DNA of 17,669 nt from CAXQZU01 sp964228555 (GTDB taxonomy: Bacteria > Planctomycetota > PLA2 > JAEUHO01), in assembly GCA_964228555.1 (NCBI GenBank), contig CAXQZU010000028.1, forward strand, positions 1 through 17,669. The letters are read 5' to 3'. The position numbers and the translations under genes are program-made. This document shows positions 13,815-17,669 of the stretch, one piece after another. The notes under the pieces were generated by a model that made no database searches, had not been told where the DNA came from, and worked only from the letters and a program-made list of their open reading frames with translations. Every line of letters begins with the position of its first letter. Position 1 is the stretch's first letter.

Positions 13815-14285
13815 CCTGCCGCCCACGCCGGGCTGGGACCCGAGCCTTGCCGCCGTGCGCAGCGCCGCGCACAGCGCCTCGGCGTCGTCGCTGCCGATGC
13901 GCAGCCGGCGCCCGTCGGCGAGCAGCACCTGCACGCCGTGCGGCCCGGCCAGGTTCCACATCCAGCCCTGCGGCGTGAGGCGGATGCCGTAGCCCCACCA
14001 CCACGGGCTGCGCACCGTCTCCGCGCCGACGATGTCCTGCACGCGCAGGCTGCGCCGCGGCCAGCCGGGGCCGAAGGCGACCTGCGCCTGCTGGGCGTCC
14101 ACGCGCACGCGCAGGCTGGCGAAGAGCCAGCCCACCACGACGAGCAGGCTGCCCGAGAGCACGAAGGGCCAGGCCGGCACCGGCTCGGGCACGGCCACCA
14201 GCCAGGGCAGGCTGCCCACCAGCAGCCCAGCACCCGCGCACAGGCGCGGCCATCCTGCGCGCTGGCGATGGTCGTAGGTCTGCAT
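13812..14285 (-). CDS. small membrane protein with PH-like domain
   Basis: A 157-residue protein. Two adjacent hydrophobic segments (about 16-32, LCAGAGLLVGSLPWLV, and 38-57, WPFVLSGSLLVVVGWLF) form a helical hairpin. A cytoplasmic beta-rich region follows (VRVDAQQAQVAFGP, SLRVQDIVGAE, GWMWNLAGPHGVQVLLADGRRLRIGS) and ends in an amphipathic helix (DDAEALCAALRTA). This layout matches bacterial PH-like proteins of unknown function. The start is taken as ATG 14285; GTG 14288 is directly upstream in frame. The ATG overlaps the stop of a five-codon ORF (TGATG), see 14285-14302. Confidence 0.65.
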   Translation of the reverse strand: MQTYDHRQRAGWPRLCAGAGLLVGSLPWLVAVPEPVPAWPFVLSGSLLVVVGWLFASLRVRVDAQQAQVAFGPGWPRRSLRVQDIVGAETVRSPWWWGYGIRLTPQGWMWNLAGPHGVQVLLADGRRLRIGSDDAEALCAALRTAARLGSQPGVGGR

Positions 14286-14302
14286 CACGGGCGCGGGCTC
14301 AC
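14285..14302 (-). other. possible leaderless five-codon upstream ORF
   Basis: GTG AGC CCG CGC CCG TGA begins 7 nt after the TAGCAT -10 (the leaderless spacing) and ends in a TGA overlapping the ATG of the PH-like gene as TGATG. Since that gene has no Shine-Dalgarno, the mini-ORF could deliver ribosomes by termination-reinitiation. It is too short to be judged by composition. Confidence 0.3.
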
Positions 14303-14309
14303 GCGCCCG

Positions 14310-14315
14310 ATGCTA
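14310..14315 (-). promoter_or_regulatory. -10 element TAGCAT upstream of the PH-like gene
   Basis: TAGCAT on the minus strand ends 7 nt before the GTG at 14302 and 24 nt before the ATG at 14285, predicting a start at 14303. Confidence 0.4.
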
Positions 14316-14354
14316 CGCCCCGGCCCCGGGCCGGCGGGTGCGGCCCGCAAACGA

Positions 14355-14383
14355 CGACGGCCGGGGCAAGGCCCCGGCCGTCG
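14355..14383 (-). terminator. strong hairpin terminator downstream of the RRM gene
   Basis: A perfect 13-bp inverted repeat (14355-14367 and 14371-14383, core GGCCGGGGC/GCCCCGGCC) with a 3-base loop lies 45 nt past the RRM stop codon. On the minus strand it is followed by a short GTTT, so it is a plausible intrinsic terminator for that gene, insulating the PH-like gene. It is the strongest hairpin I saw in the window. Confidence 0.65.
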
Positions 14384-14428
14384 CGTGGCGACCCCCTTGC
14401 GGGAGCCGCACTGGGTTGCTCGCTGGGA

Positions 14429-14863
<435 letters not shown>

Positions 14864-15170
14864 GACTCGAGAAAGATTCCTTGGTCTGCCCGGCCTCGGC
14901 TCGAAGGCCTCGGTCGCGGGACTCGGGAGAAGGGAACGGGAAATGTCCTAGCCCAGGACGAGCGCGAGGAGCTGCGGGCTGGACAACATCCGACCCAAGG
15001 CAAGACGCGAGCGACGAGAGGTTTGGACAGGGAGGAGACTACCCGCGCTGCGGGCCCCCCCGCCCACAAACCGGGGTCCCCCGCCTGGAGCCCAAGCAAT
15101 GGCCTCGGCAGGACCGTGCGAGCGGCACTTTGCGCTGCGGCGGGGGGCATGTTCGGCCGATGATCGTAGG
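14864..15170. other. 307-bp intergenic region between the RRM and Nudix genes
   Basis: No convincing gene is seen. It is less GC-extreme than its surroundings and should hold the divergent promoters. Visible elements are a small GTCCT/AGGAC hairpin (14945-14959) and a minus-strand TAGTCT (15041-15036), which would give the RRM gene a leader of about 166 nt. TAGGGT at 15167-15172 overlaps the Nudix start. A long RRM leader would suit cold or autoregulation, but I see no defined riboswitch. Confidence 0.4.
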
Positions 15171-15644
15171 GTGCCGACGCGCCGCCGCGACTCCGCCTTC
15201 GCCGTGATCGTGAAGGATGCCCGCGTCCTGCTGGTGCGCGCGCGGGGGCGCCGCCGCTGGCAACTGCCCGGGGGCGGGCTCAAGCGCCGCGAGACGCCGC
15301 TGGAGGCCCTGCGCCGCGAGGTGGACGAGGAGACGGGCCTCGCGCCGCGGGTGCAGGCCCTCATCGGCGCCTATCCCCGCACCGACGGGTCCTTCGCGCT
15401 GGTCTACCTGGCGCGCGTGGACGGGCGCGCCCGGGACGGTGGCCCCGGCCACGAGATCGAGCGCCTGCGCTGGGCGCGCCCGCGCAAGGCGCGGCGCCTG
15501 CTCCCGCGCAGCGCGCGCAGGCGGCTGCAGGACGCCCTGGACTGCCACGCCGGGCAGCGCCGCCCCGCCGTGCGCAGCGTGAGCAGCCCCGCGCGCCACG
15601 CGCAGGCCGTCGCGCGCGTGCTGCGCACCGCGACCTGGTCCTAG
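15171..15644 (+). CDS. Nudix hydrolase
   Basis: A 157-residue hydrolase of nucleoside-diphosphate-linked compounds. The Nudix box GX5EX7REUXEEXGU is complete at residues 35-57 (G35, E41, R49, E50, E53, E54, G56), so the metal-binding glutamates are intact. The first strand SAFAVIVKDARVLLVRA precedes WQLPGGG as usual. The substrate cannot be predicted. After about residue 110 the protein is unusually Arg/Ala-rich. The start is uncertain: GTG 15171 keeps the whole first strand; ATG 15099 adds a tail with no Nudix character, and GTG 15204 trims the strand. A TAGGGT hexamer overlapping 15171 would favour the latter if it is a real -10. Confidence 0.85.
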   Translation: MPTRRRDSAFAVIVKDARVLLVRARGRRRWQLPGGGLKRRETPLEALRREVDEETGLAPRVQALIGAYPRTDGSFALVYLARVDGRARDGGPGHEIERLRWARPRKARRLLPRSARRRLQDALDCHAGQRRPAVRSVSSPARHAQAVARVLRTATWS

Positions 15645-15686
15645 CCGCGCCTCGCCGCCGCGCGCGGCGCCCGGGTGCTCAGGCGC

Positions 15687-16199
15687 TCAGCGCGCGCGCA
15701 GTCGGCCTCGCGCTGCGTCCAGGTCGGCACGGATCTCGGCGGCGCCGTAGTCGTGGCCGGGGCGCACCACCAGCGGCTTGCCCGCCGGGCCCAGCACGGC
15801 CAGGCCGTGCTTGTCGGGGCCGAAGCCGAACTCCATGCGCGCCACCTCGCTCTTCGGGTGCTCCCACGGCAGCACCTCGAAGGCCAGCCCGGCGTACGCC
15901 TCCTCCTTGAGCACCGCGCGCACGGCGCGGATCACCTGCAGGCAGCGCATTCAGCCTTCGCTGATCTGGTAGTACTCCACGACCACGTCGGCGGGCACGG
16001 CCGCCGCCGGGGGCACAGCCGGCGCCGTCACCTGCGGCGGCGTGGACGCCACGGCCGCCTCGCCCCCGAGGCGCGCGCCGCGGCAGCCCGCACCCAGCAG
16101 CCCCAGCAGGCCCAGCGCCACGAGGGCCCACCGGGTCGAGGGCGGGCGCAACGCGGGCAGCGGGGCAAGCGCGGCGCGTGAGGCAGGCCGGAACAGCAT
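15687..16199 (-). CDS. candidate exported thioredoxin-like selenoprotein with UxxC motif (UGA = Sec83)
   Basis: Read as one gene, this encodes 170 residues with in-frame TGA (15953-15951) at codon 83. Residues about 20-38 are a hydrophobic export signal (ALVALGLLGLLGAGC) with a possible but non-ideal lipobox ending at Cys39. A Pro/Ala-rich linker follows. A strand DVVVEYYQIS leads into EG-U-M-R-C, placing Sec83 and Cys86 as a UxxC redox pair exactly where thioredoxins carry CxxC, then helix LQVIRAVRAVLKEE. The end KHGLAVLGPAGKPLVVRPGHD resembles the later thioredoxin strands. A hairpin meeting bacterial SECIS rules follows. The ATG directly after the TGA could start a separate 87-residue gene, but that would split the redox motif from its strand. 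The start ATG 16199 has TAAGGT ending 6 nt upstream, which also contains an AAGG-type ribosome site. Confidence 0.74.
15914..15930 (-). promoter_or_regulatory. candidate bacterial SECIS hairpin of the gene at 15687-16199
   Basis: In the mRNA sense CCGCGC pairs with GCGCGG around the loop CGUGC (6 bp, all G-C). The stem starts 20 nt after the UGA and the loop at nt 27, with G as the second loop base, which meets the bacterial SECIS spacing and loop rules. GC-only hairpins are common in this genome, so this element alone is weaker evidence than the one at 2236-2254; the UxxC context carries more weight. Confidence 0.5.
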
Positions 16200-16205
16200 C
16201 GGCGC

Positions 16206-16211
16206 ACCTTA
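16206..16211 (-). promoter_or_regulatory. -10 element TAAGGT, leaderless start at 16199
   Basis: TAAGGT on the minus strand ends exactly 6 nt before the ATG at 16199. The same bases include AAGG, so it could instead act as a ribosome site; the two readings cannot be separated by eye. Confidence 0.4.
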
Positions 16212-16292
16212 CCGCAGGCCGGCGCATGGACGAGGCTCGCCCGCGAGCTCGGCCGCCGGCCGGGGCCGCCGGCAGGCGCGGGCCAAGGCCGG

Positions 16293-16298
16293 TAGAGT
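16293..16298 (+). promoter_or_regulatory. -10 element TAGAGT upstream of the coiled-coil protein gene
   Basis: TAGAGT predicts a transcription start near 16305 and a 34-nt leader to ATG 16339, with GGAG (16330-16333) as its ribosome site. Confidence 0.35.
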
Positions 16299-16338
16299 GC
16301 GGCCCGCGGGCACGGGACGCCCGCGCATGGAGCCCTGC

Positions 16339-17136
16339 ATGGCCGCCCGCACGACGCGATCCGCACGCACCCGCCGCGCCCCCACCCAGGCATCGGCGCC
16401 CGAGGCCCCGGCTGCGGTCGCCGGCGCCGGCGACTTCCTCGCACGCACCCGAGCACTGCACGACCTGCTTGCCAGCCTGTGGCGCGAGCCGGCGCGCGAG
16501 GCACCGCGCCGCGCCATCCACGACGCATGGCGCACGCACCTCGCGCCGCGGCGCAGCACGCTGGAGGCCGCGCTGCAGGGCCTGCGCAGCGCGCGCACCT
16601 GGCTGCTGGATGCGGACGACCATGCCGTGGCGCTGGCACCCGCGGCGTGGGCCACGCAGCCCCGCGCCCTCGCCCGGCTCTACGCCACCGTGGCCGGCGC
16701 GCGCGACGGCTACGCACGCGCACGCATCCGCTGGCAGGAGCCCACGCGCATGGGCATGCACGCGGTGCGGCAGGCCCCCATCGTGCGCGTGGGCGAGCAC
16801 GCCAAGGAACGCGAACGGCAGTCCAAGGAAGCCGCCGAGCTGCGCAAGCGGCTGGCCGAGCGCCACGGGCAGGCGCTGGCCGACGTGCTCAAGGACTGGC
16901 ACGCGCGCCAGGCCGGGCTGCAGCAGGCGCTGGACCTGCTGCGCGACCTCGTGGTGGACCTGTGCGCCGCCGAGGAGCGCCGGCTCTCCTCCGCCGCGGC
17001 CACGGCGGCCTCGACGCTGCAGGCCCTGCGCCACGCACGCATCGACCTTGCCCACCTCACCGGCACGCCCGCCTCGCGCTTCGGTTCGTTGCTGGACCGC
17101 TGGCTGGCCGCACGCGTGGCCGCGGCCACGCGGTGA
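16339..17136 (+). CDS. helical coiled-coil protein of unknown function
   Basis: A 265-residue protein I do not recognise. The N-terminus (about 1-30) is basic and Ala/Pro-rich, resembling a disordered or DNA-binding tail. The remainder is predicted almost fully helical, with a charged coiled-coil-like stretch (EHAKERERQSKEAAELRKRL) and further heptad-like Leu/Ala patterns through LQQALDLLRDLVVDL and AAEERRLSSAAATAASTLQAL. No signal peptide, membrane segment or catalytic motif is visible. ATG 16339 is favoured over ATG 16327 because GGAG sits 6 nt upstream of it. The stop overlaps the start of the next gene (GTGA), suggesting co-translation. Confidence 0.7.
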   Translation: MAARTTRSARTRRAPTQASAPEAPAAVAGAGDFLARTRALHDLLASLWREPAREAPRRAIHDAWRTHLAPRRSTLEAALQGLRSARTWLLDADDHAVALAPAAWATQPRALARLYATVAGARDGYARARIRWQEPTRMGMHAVRQAPIVRVGEHAKERERQSKEAAELRKRLAERHGQALADVLKDWHARQAGLQQALDLLRDLVVDLCAAEERRLSSAAATAASTLQALRHARIDLAHLTGTPASRFGSLLDRWLAARVAAATR

Positions 17137-17669
17137 GCACCGTGCCCAGGGCCCCCCGCACGCCGCGACGCGGCGGGCCCCTGGCATCCCGTAGCCCGTC
17201 CCGGAGCCCGGCCTTGCGCACCGTCCCCCGCCTCCTCGTCCTCGTGCTGGCCGCGGGCCTTGCCCCGGTCGCACGCACGGCCCCTGCGCAAGGCGGCGAG
17301 CCGGTCCCGCCCGAGCCGGCCGACCTCTCGCGCTACGGCGAGGGCGAGGGCCCCGCAGCCATCCCGGGCGGCTGGCGCCTGCTGGACACGCAGGGCACGC
17401 AGAGCCAGGCCAACGCCGTGGCCCTGCCGCGCACCACCGAGGGCGCCACGGCGCGCGTGCGCGTGGAGGCCACGCTGCGCATCGAGCCCGGCGGCGACGG
17501 CGCCTGCCTGCTGCTGCTGCCCACGGCCCGCTTCGGCGTGCGCGGGCCCGCGCCCTTCCTCGCCTCGTGCGTGGAGCCCAACCTGCCCGGCACCTTCGCG
17601 GTGGCCTTCGACGTGCACAACCCGCCCAGCAAGGAGATGTTCACGGCCCAGGGCAACTACGAGGACAAG
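17133..17669 (+). CDS. secreted protein with possible lectin-like beta domain (partial, 5' end)
   Basis: The frame is open from GTG 17133, overlapping the previous stop as GTGA, to the right edge (179 codons). A basic Arg/Ser/Pro-rich start is followed by a hydrophobic segment (VPRLLVLVLAAGLAPVA) and an APAQG-like cleavage site, so the mature protein is exported. A TTG at 17214, 7 nt after a GGAG, would give a normal-length signal peptide and may be the true start. The visible mature part (ARVRVEATLRIEPGGDGACLLLL and FAVAFDVHNPP) has the alternating beta pattern and an AFDVHN motif resembling legume-lectin/concanavalin-like sandwiches. This is a fold guess; catalytic function is not implied. 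Confidence 0.65.
   Translation, partial: MSTVPRAPRTPRRGGPLASRSPSRSPALRTVPRLLVLVLAAGLAPVARTAPAQGGEPVPPEPADLSRYGEGEGPAAIPGGWRLLDTQGTQSQANAVALPRTTEGATARVRVEATLRIEPGGDGACLLLLPTARFGVRGPAPFLASCVEPNLPGTFAVAFDVHNPPSKEMFTAQGNYEDK

Noticed and set aside
15687..15950. Independent 87-residue gene starting at ATG 15950
   Set aside because: It separates the Cys of UxxC from its preceding strand and abuts the TGA; kept only as the alternative to the selenoprotein call.

Overview
The window is very GC-rich and densely coded, and comes from a bacterium with exported lipoproteins. A YHYH/EF-hand protein, a HEAT plus terpenoid-cyclase-fold protein and secreted thioredoxin-like proteins together suggest Planctomycetota. 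That assignment is inference; no rRNA or marker phylogeny is available here.

Layout: a leftward partial gene (1-93), tRNA-Ser(GCU), a GH18-like lipoprotein, an exported thioredoxin-fold protein interrupted by an in-frame UGA, two divergent ATP-grasp genes 37 bp apart, the purine operon purE-purK, a YHYH/EF-hand exported protein, a divergent HEAT/cyclase-fold exported protein, and a divergent cluster (FAD oxidoreductase on one side, atypical SDR plus membrane protein on the other) around an AT-rich palindrome. Next come a third ATP-grasp-like gene, a PH-like membrane protein, a glycine-rich RRM protein, a Nudix hydrolase, a second thioredoxin-like gene with an in-frame UGA, a coiled-coil protein of unknown function and a partial secreted protein.

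The main discovery candidates are two exported thioredoxin-fold selenoproteins. In both, an apparent stop is an in-frame UGA inside one domain, and the reading frame continues past it. The gene at 1474-2559 has UGA at codon 96, followed after 17 nt by a perfect 8-bp hairpin with a GUU loop. The gene at 15687-16199 has UGA at codon 83, giving a Sec-Met-Arg-Cys (UxxC) motif, followed by a 6-bp GC hairpin with G in its loop. Both hairpins fit the position and loop rules for bacterial SECIS elements. Conventional ORF calling would split each gene in two.

A second theme is transcription start architecture. Many genes have a TANNNT -10 hexamer ending 6-8 nt before the start codon, which places the transcription start at or next to the ATG/GTG and implies leaderless mRNAs. 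Genes with longer leaders (purE, SDR) have Shine-Dalgarno sequences instead.
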